This document shows positions 9,205-18,987 of a DNA stretch of 56,814 bases, piece after piece. Both the position numbers and the translations under genes were made by a program. The stretch is taken from NCBI GenBank assembly GCA_001580565.1, contig LRBF01000051.1:1-56814 (forward strand), in the 5' to 3' direction. The first letter of the stretch is position 1, and each line of letters begins with the position of its first letter. This DNA is from Caballeronia megalochromosomata (GTDB taxonomy: Bacteria; Pseudomonadota; Gammaproteobacteria; Burkholderiales; Burkholderiaceae). Under the pieces are notes generated by a model that saw only the letters and a program-made list of their open reading frames with translations, ran no database searches and was not told the origin of the DNA.

Positions 9205-9822
9205 TCAGCCCGCCGAACGGGCGTTGTGCTCGGAAAGGAATTTGATGAGGCCGTCGACGCCGCCCTTTTGCAACTGACCCGCGAATTGTTGCTGATAGAC
9301 CTGGATGAGCCAGGCGCCCATCATGTCGATGTCGTAGATTTTCCAGCCCTGCGGGGTCTTCTCCAGGCGATAGCGCACCGGGTTGTCGCCGCCGGTGGAA
9401 ACAACGTGCGATTCGACGACGGCGTCTTTCGCGTTGGCGTCGAGGTTGGGGGGGTCGAACTTGAACTTCACGTCCTGGTCGCGCAATTGCGACAGCGATG
9501 CCGCATACGTGCGAACCAGAAGCGTCTGGAACTGGTCGTAAAGCTGCTTTTGCTGCTCGGGCGTGGCGCTCGCCCAGGCCTTGCCGACCGCGATGCGCGT
9601 AGTGCGCTGGAAGTCGGTGGCGGGCAGGAAGCGCGTTTCTACGAGCTGCGTGATCTTCGCCATGTCGCCGCCGCGCGCCTGCGGGTCGGCTTTCATCGCG
9701 TCGACGGTGCCTTCGACGGCGCTCTTCACGACGGCTTCGGGACTCGTTTGTGCGGTTGCCTCGCCTGCGAAGGACAGCGAGACAAGGAGGAAAGCGAAGC
9801 AAAAAGACAGATAGCGTTTCAT
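9205..9822 (-). CDS. MlaC/Ttg2D-family periplasmic lipid-binding protein (HpnM-like)
   Basis: This 205-residue secreted protein has a signal peptide ending near ATAQ (about residue 24) and an MlaC (Tol_Tol_Ttg2) fold typified by TPEQQKQLYDQFQTLLVRTYAASL and WKIYDIDMMGAWLIQVYQQQF. MlaC carries phospholipids across the periplasm. The hopanoid-locus version is called HpnM. Because it lies divergent from hpnN-mlaA, I favour a role in hopanoid or phospholipid trafficking between membranes. It stands alone, without the MlaFED ABC transporter that accompanies canonical mlaC, which also points to the hopanoid-linked type. Confidence 0.88.
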   Translation of the reverse strand: MKRYLSFCFAFLLVSLSFAGEATAQTSPEAVVKSAVEGTVDAMKADPQARGGDMAKITQLVETRFLPATDFQRTTRIAVGKAWASATPEQQKQLYDQFQTLLVRTYAASLSQLRDQDVKFKFDPPNLDANAKDAVVESHVVSTGGDNPVRYRLEKTPQGWKIYDIDMMGAWLIQVYQQQFAGQLQKGGVDGLIKFLSEHNARSAG

Positions 9823-10083
9823 GGCACCCGTTCTCTAATCAGGTTTGGTGGCGCGGGTCGTGCGGACTTCGGACGTTGCGGGAGCGGCCGGATGGCTGCG
9901 GGGTCAGTATATCGACTCCGCCGCGACGCAACAGTTCAAGGCGCGAGTGTTCCGGTGCGCCCGGTATACTTGCGCGACTCCCCGCGTCGTTTCATGGAAA
10001 CGATCCGGATTCCAGCGGTCGGCATCAGGCAATTCGCGCGTTCGCAGCACAAAAGATAACAGGGCACCCCAGGTAGCGTCTTC

Positions 10084-12744
10084 ATGCTGACGTCCAACAT
10101 TACTCGCTTCGTCACTCTCGCCATCCGCCGGCCGGCGTGGATTATCGCCGTTTCGCTTCTGCTCGGCGTGCTCTCCACGATTTATGTCGTCCAGCACTTC
10201 AGAATCAGCACCGACGTCAGCCAGCTCATCGAAACCGAGCCCGAGTGGGCTGCGCGCAGCAATGCCATCGACGAGGCGTTTCCGCAGCGCGGCGCGACCT
10301 TGCTGATAGTAGTTCAGGCGCCCGCGCAGGAATTCGCCGACGCCGCCGCGAACGAGCTCGCCGCCGCGCTCGCGAAGGAGCCGGAGCGCTTCAAGTCGGT
10401 ATCGCAGCCCGCGGGCGGCGCGTTCTTCGAGCACAACGGCCTGCTCTATCTGCCGACGGACAAGGTGGAACAGGTCACGAAACAGCTCGTGCAGGCGCGC
10501 CCGCTCATCAATACGCTCGCCCACGACCCGACGCTCACCGGCCTCGCGCAGACGCTCAACACCACGCTCAATCTGCCGCTGACGCTGGGACAGGTCAATC
10601 TCGGCCAGATGGCGGGTCTGCTCGGCAGAAGCGCGACCGTGCTCGACCGCGTGCTGGCGAACGAGCCCGCCGCGTTTTCGTGGCGCGGCCTCGCCGATTC
10701 GACTAACGCCGACGCGCCCGGGCGCGCGTTCGTCACTGTGCTGCCGGAACTGAACTTCAATGCGCTGAAGGCGGCGGCGGGCACCTCGGAAGAGATTCGC
10801 GCCAAGGCCGCCGAGCTGGGCCTCGACAAAAAATACGGCGCGACCCTGCATCTGACCGGCGCGCAACCGCTCGCCGACGAGGAATTCGCGTCCGTGCAGG
10901 ACGGCGCCGCGCTCAACGGCGTGCTGACCTTCCTCGTCGTGCTGATGATCCTCTGGGTCGCGCTGCGCTCGAAGCGCATGATCTTCGCGGTGTTCGTCAC
11001 GCTCTTCGTCGGGCTCGCGATCACCGCCGCGCTCGGCCTCATGATGGTCCACGCGCTCAACATGATTTCGGTCGCGTTCATGGTGCTGTTCGTCGGACTG
11101 GGCGTGGACTTCGGCATCCAGTTCGGCGTGAAGTATCGCGAGGAGCGATACCGGCACAAGCGGCTCGACGTGGCGCTCGCGGAAACCGCGCGCCATGTCG
11201 CCGTGCCGCTCACGCTCGCCGCCGCCGCGACGGCCGCGAGCTTCTTCTCGTTTTTGCCGACCGCGTATCGGGGCGTGTCGGAGCTGGGGCTGATCGCGGG
11301 CGTCGGCATGTTCGTCGCGTACGCAACCAACATGACGCTCCTGCCCGCGCTCATCAAGGTGTTCGCGCCGCCGGGCGAAGCGCATTCGCCGGGCTTTCCG
11401 GTGCTCGCGCCGGTCGATGAATTCCTCGACAGGCATCGCAAGCCGGTGCTGATCGGCACACTCGTGGTCGTGATCGGCGCGCTGCCGCTGCTCTTCGATC
11501 TGCGCTTCGACTTCAACCCGCTGCATCTGAAAGACCCGCACACCGAGTCGATGGCGACGCTCATCGCGCTCAAGGACTCGCCGGAGGGCGCGGTGAACGA
11601 TGTCGCCGTGCTCGCGCCCTCGCTCGCCCAAGCCGACAACATCGCCGCGAAGCTGCAAAAGCTGCCCGAAGTCGGGAGCGCGACGACGCTCTCCTCGCTC
11701 ATCCCCGCCGATCAGCCGAAGAAGCTCGAACTCATCAAGGCCGCCGCCGATCAGCTGCTGCCCGCGCTCGATCAGCAGACGGCGTCGCCGGTGACGGACG
11801 CCGTGCGCGTCGCGGCGCTCAAACGCGTGTCGAACCAGCTCTCGCTCGCCGCCGACGAGCATCCCGGCCCCGGCGAAAAGGAAGCGAAGCATCTGTCGCA
11901 GACGCTCGCGAAACTGGCGCAAACCGACACCGCGACACGCGAGCGCGCCGAGCGCGCGATGGCCGAGCCCTTGCGCCTCGCGCTCGCGCAATTGCGCGCG
12001 CTCCTCACGCCGACGCAGATCACGCGCGAAACCCTGCCGCCGCAGATGGTCGCGTCGTTCGTGACGCCGCAGGGTCAGGCGCTCGTCGACATCGCTCCGA
12101 AAATTCCGCCCGGCGTCGATCCCAACGACGACGCGCTGCTCGCCCGCTTCGCCGACGCGGTGCAGAAGGCTGCGCCCGACGCGATCGGCGGGCCGATTTC
12201 CGTGCGCCATTCGGCGGAGACGATCATCAAGGCGTTCGAGCAGGCGGCGCTCTACTCGCTCATCGCGATCGCGGTGCTGCTGTGGATCGCGCTTCGCCGT
12301 TTTGGCGACGTTCTCAGAACTTTGGTACCGTTGCTCGTTTCCGCGCTCGTCACGCTGGAGCTGTGCGTCGTCTTCAGAATGCCGCTCAACTTCGCGAACA
12401 TCATCGCGCTGCCGCTCATGCTGGGCGTCGGGGTCGCGTTCAAGATCTATTTCGTGATGGCGTGGCGTTCCGGACAGACGCGGCTGCTACAGTCCAGCCT
12501 CACGCATGCCGTTATGTTCAGTGCGGCCACGACGGCGACCGCTTTCGGCAGCCTGTGGTTTTCGCATCATCCGGGCACGTCCAGCATGGGACGGCTGCTG
12601 GCGCTGTCGCTCTTTTGCACGCTGATCGGCGCGGTCGTTTTCCAGCCCGTTCTGATGGGCAAGCCGCGCAAGGTGCGCGCGGCGGCCCGCGCGAAACTCC
12701 GGGCGGCGCGGCGACATGACAACCTAAGAGGAATTGAAGAATGA
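10084..12744 (+). CDS. hpnN: Hopanoid transporter HpnN (RND superfamily)
   Basis: This 886-residue inner-membrane protein has two RND (MMPL-type) halves. Each half starts with a helix and a large periplasmic loop, followed by a five-helix bundle (helices about 275-420 and 715-865). The segment [23 protein letters not shown] is the conserved proton-relay region of this subfamily. HpnN moves hopanoids to the outer membrane. The stop overlaps the mlaA start (ATGA), so translation is coupled to the outer-membrane lipid protein. The MlaC-type gene is divergent 261 bp away. Confidence 0.95.
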   Translation: MLTSNITRFVTLAIRRPAWIIAVSLLLGVLSTIYVVQHFRISTDVSQLIETEPEWAARSNAIDEAFPQRGATLLIVVQAPAQEFADAAANELAAALAKEPERFKSVSQPAGGAFFEHNGLLYLPTDKVEQVTKQLVQARPLINTLAHDPTLTGLAQTLNTTLNLPLTLGQVNLGQMAGLLGRSATVLDRVLANEPAAFSWRGLADSTNADAPGRAFVTVLPELNFNALKAAAGTSEEIRAKAAELGLDKKYGATLHLTGAQPLADEEFASVQDGAALNGVLTFLVVLMILWVALRSKRMIFAVFVTLFVGLAITAALGLMMVHALNMISVAFMVLFVGLGVDFGIQFGVKYREERYRHKRLDVALAETARHVAVPLTLAAAATAASFFSFLPTAYRGVSELGLIAGVGMFVAYATNMTLLPALIKVFAPPGEAHSPGFPVLAPVDEFLDRHRKPVLIGTLVVVIGALPLLFDLRFDFNPLHLKDPHTESMATLIALKDSPEGAVNDVAVLAPSLAQADNIAAKLQKLPEVGSATTLSSLIPADQPKKLELIKAAADQLLPALDQQTASPVTDAVRVAALKRVSNQLSLAADEHPGPGEKEAKHLSQTLAKLAQTDTATRERAERAMAEPLRLALAQLRALLTPTQITRETLPPQMVASFVTPQGQALVDIAPKIPPGVDPNDDALLARFADAVQKAAPDAIGGPISVRHSAETIIKAFEQAALYSLIAIAVLLWIALRRFGDVLRTLVPLLVSALVTLELCVVFRMPLNFANIIALPLMLGVGVAFKIYFVMAWRSGQTRLLQSSLTHAVMFSAATTATAFGSLWFSHHPGTSSMGRLLALSLFCTLIGAVVFQPVLMGKPRKVRAAARAKLRAARRHDNLRGIEE

Positions 12745-13736
12745 TGTCGGGATCGACGGCTTTGACCGCTCGTGCAGTGCGCAAATTGGGGATGAGTCTG
12801 GTGATTGCGGGCGCACTCGCAACAGCGGGCTGCGCGACCGGCCCGGACCGCAATCCGAAAGACCCGCTCGAGCCGATGAACCGCAAGATCTTCACGTTCA
12901 ACGACACGATCGATACCTACGTCGCGAAGCCCGTCGCCCAGTTCTATGTCGATTACACGCCGAGCCCGTTCCGCACGGCGGTGAGCAATTTCTTCTCGAA
13001 CCTCGGCGATTTCTCCAACTTCGCGAACAACCTGCTGCAGTTGAAGATCACCGACGCGACGCAGGATCTGATGCGTATCGCGATGAACTCGCTGTTCGGC
13101 ATCGGCGGCCTGATCGATATCGCGTCGCCGGCGGGCCTGCCGAAGCACCATCAGGACTTCGGCCTGACGCTCGGGCATTACGGCATGCCGTCGGGACCGT
13201 ATCTGGTGCTGCCGCTGCTCGGTCCGAGTTCGTTCCGCGATTCGACGACCTGGCTCGTCGACTGGCGCGTGAACCCCTTGAGTTATTCGGAACCGGAAAT
13301 ACGCTGGCCGTTGTTTGGCGTGAACTTCGTGAGCGCGCGCGCGGACCTGATCGGCGCGACCGATCTGCTTTCGGCGGCCGCGCTCGACAAATATGCCTTC
13401 GTACGCGACGCGTATACGCAGCGGCGTCAATATCTGCTGACGGGCGGCGGCGCGAGCACGCTGCCCGATTACGGCGACGAAGGCGCATCTTCGCCCGAAG
13501 GCGCGAGCGCGCCGGAAGGCGCCAGCGCGCCGGGCGCAGGCGGCGGAAGCAGCAAGGAGCAAGGGCTGCCTACGTATGTCGATCCGGGAGCGGCGGCATC
13601 GCCTGCGGGTGGTGTCGGCGGCAAGTCGCCTGCACCGCAAGAGAATGCGCCGAAGGGCCAGCCGTCGCCGAGTTCGAGCAAGGCTCAGGGGTTGCCGCAG
13701 TATGAGGATCCGGCGGCGCAGCCTGCGGGCAAGTGA
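12741..13736 (+). CDS. mlaA: MlaA/VacJ-family outer-membrane lipoprotein with long low-complexity tail
   Basis: This 331-residue lipoprotein has a signal peptide with the likely lipidated cysteine at C31 (LATAGC). The MlaA core (about 40-235) includes [15 protein letters not shown], the start of the family, plus [24 protein letters not shown]. MlaA removes mislocalised phospholipid from the outer leaflet of the outer membrane. Beyond the core is a ~90-residue tail rich in Gly, Ala, Ser and Pro. It has GASAPEG repeats and a duplicated QGLPxYxDP motif, which is unusual for the family. It starts in the hpnN stop codon (ATGA overlap), so it probably works with HpnN on hopanoid export. Confidence 0.93.
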   Translation: MMSGSTALTARAVRKLGMSLVIAGALATAGCATGPDRNPKDPLEPMNRKIFTFNDTIDTYVAKPVAQFYVDYTPSPFRTAVSNFFSNLGDFSNFANNLLQLKITDATQDLMRIAMNSLFGIGGLIDIASPAGLPKHHQDFGLTLGHYGMPSGPYLVLPLLGPSSFRDSTTWLVDWRVNPLSYSEPEIRWPLFGVNFVSARADLIGATDLLSAAALDKYAFVRDAYTQRRQYLLTGGGASTLPDYGDEGASSPEGASAPEGASAPGAGGGSSKEQGLPTYVDPGAAASPAGGVGGKSPAPQENAPKGQPSPSSSKAQGLPQYEDPAAQPAGK

Positions 13737-13761
13737 GCCGGTTTTGAGGCTGCGGAAAAGG

Positions 13762-13793
13762 AAACGGGCGCCTGGGCGCCCGTTTTGGTTTTA
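13762..13793. terminator. Bidirectional rho-independent terminator
   Basis: AACGGGCGCC and GGCGCCCGTT pair over 10 bp with a 2-nt core loop. T-rich sequence follows on the plus strand, and the minus strand also runs into T. It separates hpnN-mlaA from the convergent toxin gene. Confidence 0.85.
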
Positions 13794-13829
13794 GTGTGCG
13801 GCGTTTGTACGCCGCGAGGGGTTCGTGAA

Positions 13830-14138
13830 TCAGAGACTCTGACCTCGATCCCACGCTGCGGCCGCCGCCTCGTAAATGCCGCCATCGCGGCGACCAACCG
13901 CCAGAACGACGATATCCGGCTGAACTTCGTCGTCGCGGACGAGATAGACGAGCCGATAGCCCACACCCCGCAGCTTGATTTTGTAGCAGTCTGAAAGGGG
14001 CGAACGAAGCTCGGAGCCCGGCACCCGTGGCGTCTTCAGGCGTTTGCTCAATGCCTGCTTGAAAAGCGCCTTGAGCGAGCCATCCAGTTCCGCCCAATCC
14101 TCCAGTGCCTCGGGCACGAACAGGAGTTCATAAGCCAT
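13830..14138 (-). CDS. RelE/ParE-family toxin
   Basis: This 102-residue protein has the RelE/StbE pattern: YELLFVPEALEDWAELDGSLKALFKQALSKRL, then CYKIKLRGVGYRLVYLV and VLAVGRRDGGIYE. The family makes ribosome-dependent mRNA interferases. I chose ATG 14138 rather than the GTG one codon upstream because it sits in a TGATG overlap with the antitoxin stop, a typical coupled arrangement. The conserved Arg and Tyr residues of active toxins are present, so it is probably functional. Its cognate antitoxin is directly upstream. Confidence 0.92.
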   Translation of the reverse strand: MAYELLFVPEALEDWAELDGSLKALFKQALSKRLKTPRVPGSELRSPLSDCYKIKLRGVGYRLVYLVRDDEVQPDIVVLAVGRRDGGIYEAAAAAWDRGQSL

Positions 14139-14389
14139 CACAGATCGTCGATGTTGACCTTGATCGCGCGTTTCACGGACTTCAGACGAGACTGGGCCAC
14201 GTTCGCCAACTGACGTTCGTCATAGAGTTCCGCCATTTCGGCCATCAACTCCGGGGATACCGTGTAGAAGGCCGGGCGATTGTGATTGAGCACGGCGACA
14301 GGTTCGCCGCCCGCCTCCTCGATCACTTTCCCCGGGTTCTGCTTGAACTCGGAAATGCTGACGGACAACACGCTATGAATTCGTTCCAT
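14138..14389 (-). CDS. Phd/YefM (StbD-type) antitoxin
   Basis: This 83-residue antitoxin starts with a Phd/YefM DNA-binding domain (VLSVSISEFKQNPGKVIEEAGGEPVAVLNHNRPAFYTVSPEL). It ends with a charged, flexible toxin-binding tail. It neutralises the RelE-type toxin encoded next to it and, with the toxin, should repress the operon. A perfect 26-bp palindrome lies 12 bp upstream of the start and is a strong operator candidate. Confidence 0.92.
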   Translation of the reverse strand: MERIHSVLSVSISEFKQNPGKVIEEAGGEPVAVLNHNRPAFYTVSPELMAEMAELYDERQLANVAQSRLKSVKRAIKVNIDDL

Positions 14390-14400
14390 GACGGCACCGG

Positions 14401-14426
14401 AAATAGGTCGAAATTTCGACCTATTT
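14401..14426. promoter_or_regulatory. 26-bp perfect palindrome, toxin-antitoxin operator
   Basis: AAATAGGTCGAAA is followed directly by its exact reverse complement. It lies 12 bp upstream of the antitoxin start and is AT-richer than its surroundings. Phd/YefM antitoxins bind such palindromes, so this is probably the autoregulatory operator. Confidence 0.85.
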
Positions 14427-14454
14427 TACACGCCGATCTTGCGAAGGAGCGGCT

Positions 14455-14928
14455 TCAATGTGCGGCTTCTACTGCCTCTTCCTCGACGAGATCATCGCCC
14501 GACATCTTCGGTGCCTCGACCACGCCCTGATCGCGGCGATACGCCTCGAACAATTCGTCGGCGTAGCGGATCTGCGTGCGGCCGTGCTGCGCGGGCTCGC
14601 CCTGCTCGTTCAGGTTCACGAAGACCATCTTCTCGACGGTCAGAATGCTTTTGCGCGTGATCTTGTTGCGCACTTCCGCGCGCAGCGTGACCGACGTGCG
14701 GCCGAAATGCGTCGCGGTGATGCCCAGTTCGATGATGTCGCCCTGACGCGCCGAGCTCACGAAATTGATCTCGGACATGAACTTGGTCACGACGCGCTGG
14801 TTGCCCAGCTGGGAAATCGCGTAAATCGCGGCTTCTTCGTCGATCCAGCGCAGAAGACTGCCGCCGAACAAGGATCCGTTCGGATTCAGATCTTCGGGCT
14901 TGACCCATTTGCGGGTGTGGAAATTCAT
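14455..14928 (-). CDS. Acyl-CoA thioesterase (hotdog fold, YciA/BFIT type)
   Basis: This 157-residue protein has a single hotdog domain with LNPNGSLFGGSLLRWIDEEAAIYAISQ carrying the catalytic acid of the family, followed by RQGDIIELGITATHFGRTSVTLRAEV. It hydrolyses acyl-CoA to fatty acid and CoA in the cytoplasm. The acidic C-terminal tail (DDLVEEEAVEAAH) is not part of the fold. It stands apart from the hopanoid operon by ~120 bp and runs the same way. Whether the two are linked is not clear. Confidence 0.9.
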   Translation of the reverse strand: MNFHTRKWVKPEDLNPNGSLFGGSLLRWIDEEAAIYAISQLGNQRVVTKFMSEINFVSSARQGDIIELGITATHFGRTSVTLRAEVRNKITRKSILTVEKMVFVNLNEQGEPAQHGRTQIRYADELFEAYRRDQGVVEAPKMSGDDLVEEEAVEAAH

Positions 14929-15050
14929 TTACGGTACCTCGCTTTCTGTGCCGCGCGTCACTGAATAAGGACGCACGTTAGATAAGGGTTTTCCCTGATT
15001 ATACCGACATGAGGGTAAACCCGCAGAAAGCAAGGGCGAAGCAGATTGGC

Positions 15051-15737
15051 TCAATCAAACACCAGCGCCCGCGCGGATTCCATCGCGTGCCGTGCCTGCA
15101 CGAGCGTCGCGCGGGCTTCGCGAGCATCCGACGCGAGTCGCAGCAACGCGCCCAGTTGCGCCGGATCGCGCATCAGTTCCCGCAAAATCGGGCCGATGGC
15201 CGTCGTGCCGTCGTCGCGCAAACCCGCCGTCGCGGCGGGCGGCAGGGTCCGCCACGCAGGATCGACGACCGCCCGGCACACCGCGAACGGCAAGCCGCGC
15301 GCTGTCGCGATCGCCCCGGCGATATGCGATTCCATATCGACGGCCAGCGCGCCCGTCGACGAATGCAGCGAGCGCTTTTCCGCCTCGCTCTTGACGGGCG
15401 CGGTGACGCCCGCCATCGTGCCGCGCCGCATGACGCGCGCGACGGGCGTGCCCGCGAACGCGTCGACGATGCGGGCGGACCACGCCGCGTCGGTATGCAG
15501 TTGGCCGAGCGGCCCGCACACGCTCTCGGCGACGATCAGCGCGCCCGGCGCGAGGTCCGGCGCGAGCCCGCCCGCCGTGCCGAAGCTGATGACGCCCGAG
15601 CAGCCGCGCGCGATCGCATCGGACAACGCGCGCTCTAGCCAGTCGGCGCGCGCCGCGAAGACCACATCGACACCCCGCCCGCGCACGATTTTCGCCTCGA
15701 ACGCCATGCCGGTCACGGCGACGACGGGCGCGTTCAC
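15051..15737 (-). CDS. hpnG: Adenosylhopane nucleosidase/phosphorylase HpnG
   Basis: HpnG removes adenine from adenosylhopane to give ribosylhopane, the second step of side-chain synthesis after HpnH. The 228-residue protein belongs to the nucleoside phosphorylase family. It shows VVAVTGMAFEAKIV at the N-terminus, a GVISFGTAGGLAPDL glycine-rich motif, and ALAVDMESHIAGAIA with the substrate-binding Met-Glu pair. I chose the GTG start at 15737 because it overlaps the shc stop (ATGTGA), giving coupled translation. Longer upstream frames lie inside shc. It is the last gene of hpnD-hpnE-shc-hpnG. Confidence 0.9.
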   Translation of the reverse strand: MNAPVVAVTGMAFEAKIVRGRGVDVVFAARADWLERALSDAIARGCSGVISFGTAGGLAPDLAPGALIVAESVCGPLGQLHTDAAWSARIVDAFAGTPVARVMRRGTMAGVTAPVKSEAEKRSLHSSTGALAVDMESHIAGAIATARGLPFAVCRAVVDPAWRTLPPAATAGLRDDGTTAIGPILRELMRDPAQLGALLRLASDAREARATLVQARHAMESARALVFD

Positions 15738-17713
15738 ATCGCCGCCGTCACGCGCGTGAGTCCCTCGCGCGTCAGGTTGCGATAGCGCGCGAGCGCCCAC
15801 AGTGGGAAGAACTTGCGATACCCGTGGTAGCGCAGATAGAAGACGCGCGGGAAACCCGTCGCCGTGAATCGCGTTTCGTCCCACAGGCCGTGTGCCTGTT
15901 GCGTCTTCAGCAGATAGCCGACGCCGCGCGCAACCGCCGGATGCTCGACGAGACCCGCCGCCATCAGCCCGAGCAGCGCCCACGCGGTCTGTGACGCCGT
16001 GCTCGCAGCCTGCTCGTAGCCGCGATAGTCGAGCTTGTAGCTCTCGCCGTCCTCGCCCCAGCCGCCGTCGCTGTTCTGGATGCCGATGAGCCAGTCCGCC
16101 GCGCGCGTCATGCGCGGGTCCGTCGGCGCGACGCCGGCCGCGTTCAGCGCGCACATCGCCGACCAGGTGCCGTAGACGTAGTTCAGGCCCCAGCGTCCGT
16201 ACCAGCTTCCGTCGCGCTCCTGACCGCGCACGATGTAGTCGAACGCGCGGCGCGCGGGCTCGCTGTTGAGCGCGTTCTCGCCGAGTTGCGCGAGCATCGA
16301 CAGACAGCGCGCGGACACATCGACCGTCGGCGGGTCGAGCAGCGCGCCGTGATCCGAGAACGGGATGTTGTTCAGGTAATACTGCGTGTTTTCGGGCTCA
16401 AATGCGCCCCAGCCGCCGTCGCTGCTCTGCATGCCGACGACCCATTCGCGCGCCCGCGCGATCGACTCGCCGTACATCGCGGTGCCATTCTCGCGATCGG
16501 CGCGCTCCATCGCCATGGCGACGACGGCGGTGTCGTCGACATCGGGGTAATGCGGGTTCGCGAACTGGAACGCCCAGCCGCCCGGCCGCACGTTCGGACG
16601 GCGCGAAATCCAGTCGCCGCGCACATCGAGAATCTGCAGCGGCACGAGCCAGTCGAGACCGCGCGCCACCGCCGAGCGCGCCTTCGGCATGCCGGTTTCG
16701 AGCAGCGCATGCGCCGCCAGCGACGTATCCCACACCGGCGACAGGCACGGCTGACAATACGCTTCGCCATCCTCGGCTTCGTCGATGACGAGGAGCTTGT
16801 CGAGCGACTTGCGCGCGATCGCGCGGTTCGGATGCTCCGGCGGGTAGCCGAGCACGTCGTACATCATGACCGAGTTGGCCATCGCCGGGAAAATCGCGCC
16901 GAGACCGTCCTCGCCGTTCAGGCGCTCGTCGACGAAACGCACCGCTTCATCGATCGCGCGCTCGCGGCCGGCTTTCGGCAACAGCGGATCGGCGACCCGC
17001 AGGATCGAATCGACCACCCGGAAGAACGCGAACCAGCCGCGGCTCTGATGCCCCGAGCGCGTCGGCATGCCGGTGTTGACCGGCGGATTCGTGAAGACCT
17101 CGTCGATGCGCACGCCGCGCGGATTGCGCGCGCGCGGGCGCTTCGCGTTGAGCACGAGCATCGGCACGATCACCGTGCGCGCCCAGTACGACACCTTCGA
17201 CAAGTGGAACGGAAACCACATCGGCAGGCGCATGATTTCGACGGGCATCATCGGCACCGCGCGCCACGACACGACGCCGAAGAGCGCAAGCAGGATGCGC
17301 GTGAACACGTTCACCTTCTCCGCGCCGCCCACGGCGAGAATCGCGCGGCGGGCGCGTTGCATGTGCTCCGCGTCGGGCGAATCGCCGATCATCTTCAGTG
17401 CGAAATACGCTTTGACGGTCGCGGAGACGTCCATCGCGCCATCGGTGAAGAGCGGCCAGCCGCCGTCCTCGCGTTGAATGCGCCGCAAATAGCGGCCGAT
17501 CTTCGCTTCGAGCGTCTCGTTCGCGGTCTCGCCGAGATAGTGAACGAGCAGCACGTATTCAGCCGGAATGGTTGCGTCTGCTTCGAGTTCGTAGAGCCAG
17601 TAGCCCTCGGAATGTTGCGCCGCGAGCAGCGCGTCGGTGGCGTGGTTGACCGCGGAATCGAGCGAGGCGCCCGAAACCTGCGCGCCCATGGCCGACAGGG
17701 ATAAATCGTTCAT
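15734..17713 (-). CDS. shc: Squalene-hopene cyclase
   Basis: Shc (HpnF) cyclises squalene to hopene and diplopterol at the inner membrane and defines the hopanoid pathway. The 659-residue protein has the normal length, the catalytic DVDDTA motif at 391-396, and many QW repeats such as DGGWGAFEPENTQYYLNN and NSDGGWGEDGESY. The ATG at 17713 overlaps the last base of the hpnE stop (TGATG). Its stop overlaps the hpnG start. The four-gene chain therefore has no spacers and should be expressed as a unit. Confidence 0.97.
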   Translation of the reverse strand: MNDLSLSAMGAQVSGASLDSAVNHATDALLAAQHSEGYWLYELEADATIPAEYVLLVHYLGETANETLEAKIGRYLRRIQREDGGWPLFTDGAMDVSATVKAYFALKMIGDSPDAEHMQRARRAILAVGGAEKVNVFTRILLALFGVVSWRAVPMMPVEIMRLPMWFPFHLSKVSYWARTVIVPMLVLNAKRPRARNPRGVRIDEVFTNPPVNTGMPTRSGHQSRGWFAFFRVVDSILRVADPLLPKAGRERAIDEAVRFVDERLNGEDGLGAIFPAMANSVMMYDVLGYPPEHPNRAIARKSLDKLLVIDEAEDGEAYCQPCLSPVWDTSLAAHALLETGMPKARSAVARGLDWLVPLQILDVRGDWISRRPNVRPGGWAFQFANPHYPDVDDTAVVAMAMERADRENGTAMYGESIARAREWVVGMQSSDGGWGAFEPENTQYYLNNIPFSDHGALLDPPTVDVSARCLSMLAQLGENALNSEPARRAFDYIVRGQERDGSWYGRWGLNYVYGTWSAMCALNAAGVAPTDPRMTRAADWLIGIQNSDGGWGEDGESYKLDYRGYEQAASTASQTAWALLGLMAAGLVEHPAVARGVGYLLKTQQAHGLWDETRFTATGFPRVFYLRYHGYRKFFPLWALARYRNLTREGLTRVTAAM

Positions 17714-18987
17714 CAGCGTTCCATCGATGGGTTCAACAGCGCGTGCGCGGCCATCTGGCCGGAGCGGATCGCGCCTTCGATCGTCGCGGGCAGGCCGGTC
17801 GCCGTCCAGTCGCCCGCGAGGGTGAAATTGTGCCAGCGCGTGCGCGTGGCGGGCCGAAGGCCTTCCTGCGCGGGCACGGCGGCAAACGTCGCGTGTTCCT
17901 CGACGACGACTTGCCAGGGCGGCAACGGCACGGCGGGCATGCGCATCGCCTTCGCCGCTTCCTGCCAAACCGCCTGCGCGAGTGCTTCGTGCGGCGTCGA
18001 AAGCCATCGGCCGGCGCTCGCGAGCGTGACCGAGAGCCGGCCGTCGGCCGCGCGAATCCAGTCCGACATGCCGTTGACGACGCACGTCAGCGGCTCGAAG
18101 CCGATGGGCGTATCCACGGCGAAATGCACGGTGATGATCGCGCGCGATGCATCCGGCGCAATCAGATCCGGCACCAGACGGCGCGCCGCGTCGGGCGGCA
18201 CGGCGAGCACGACGCCATCGGCGGCTCCGAGCGCGACAGGCTCCGCACCGTCGAAAGCCAGCGAGCTTACACGCTCCTTCGAATCCGTGCCCGATACACC
18301 GATGCCCACGACGCGCGAGCCGAGCCGGATTTCCGCGCCGCCGTACTGCAGAAGCCGCAGCGCGGGCTCGACGAACGCATGCGACAACCCGCTTCGCGCG
18401 ACGAGCGGCCGGCACGCCTGCCCGCCCTGCGCGACGGTCTCGCGCAGCAGGCCGGCCGCGAGTTCCGCGCTCGCCTCGGATGGATCGGCGTTGAGCATGG
18501 CGCGCAGCAGCGGACGCGCGAGCAGATTCCAGACGCGATCCTTGCGCCGCACCGATTCCTCGATCGTGCGGCCCGGCTTCGCCCAGAAGAGCGGCAGGAA
18601 CGGCAGATAGTCGGCGGGCTGCGTGCCGGGCACGCGCGCGTCGGCGTCGAAGATCCAGCGCGGCAGTCGCCCCGGCGACATGCGGATCGTCCAGGCGTCG
18701 CCGGTCGCGGCATCGAAGAACGGATACTCGGGCTGCGTCGGGCCGATCAGCGTATCCGTTGCGCCGATGGCGCGCAGATAGGCCATCGTCGATTGATTGC
18801 CTGATAGCAGCAGATGATTGCCGTTATCGAGCGTGACACCGAGTTTCGCATCGAAATAGGAGCGGCAACGGCCGCCCGCGTGCGGCGCCGCGTCGTGCAG
18901 CACGACGCGCGCGCCGCGGCGTTGCGCCTCGACCGCGGCGGCGAGGCCGGCCACGCCCGCTCCGACGACGAAGACCCGCCGGGACAT
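17713..18987 (-). CDS. hpnE: Hydroxysqualene dehydroxylase HpnE
   Basis: HpnE reduces hydroxysqualene to squalene in the HpnCDE route. The 424-residue protein begins with a Rossmann FAD-binding motif (VFVVGAGVAGLAAAVEAQRRGARV) and the family block GGRCRSYFDAKLGVTLDNGNHLLLSGN. It ends with an FAD-contacting segment (LAGDWTATGLPATIEGAIRSG) typical of amine-oxidase-like desaturases. It starts at ATG 18987, inside the hpnD stop (1-nt overlap), and its stop overlaps shc. Confidence 0.95.
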   Translation of the reverse strand: MSRRVFVVGAGVAGLAAAVEAQRRGARVVLHDAAPHAGGRCRSYFDAKLGVTLDNGNHLLLSGNQSTMAYLRAIGATDTLIGPTQPEYPFFDAATGDAWTIRMSPGRLPRWIFDADARVPGTQPADYLPFLPLFWAKPGRTIEESVRRKDRVWNLLARPLLRAMLNADPSEASAELAAGLLRETVAQGGQACRPLVARSGLSHAFVEPALRLLQYGGAEIRLGSRVVGIGVSGTDSKERVSSLAFDGAEPVALGAADGVVLAVPPDAARRLVPDLIAPDASRAIITVHFAVDTPIGFEPLTCVVNGMSDWIRAADGRLSVTLASAGRWLSTPHEALAQAVWQEAAKAMRMPAVPLPPWQVVVEEHATFAAVPAQEGLRPATRTRWHNFTLAGDWTATGLPATIEGAIRSGQMAAHALLNPSMER

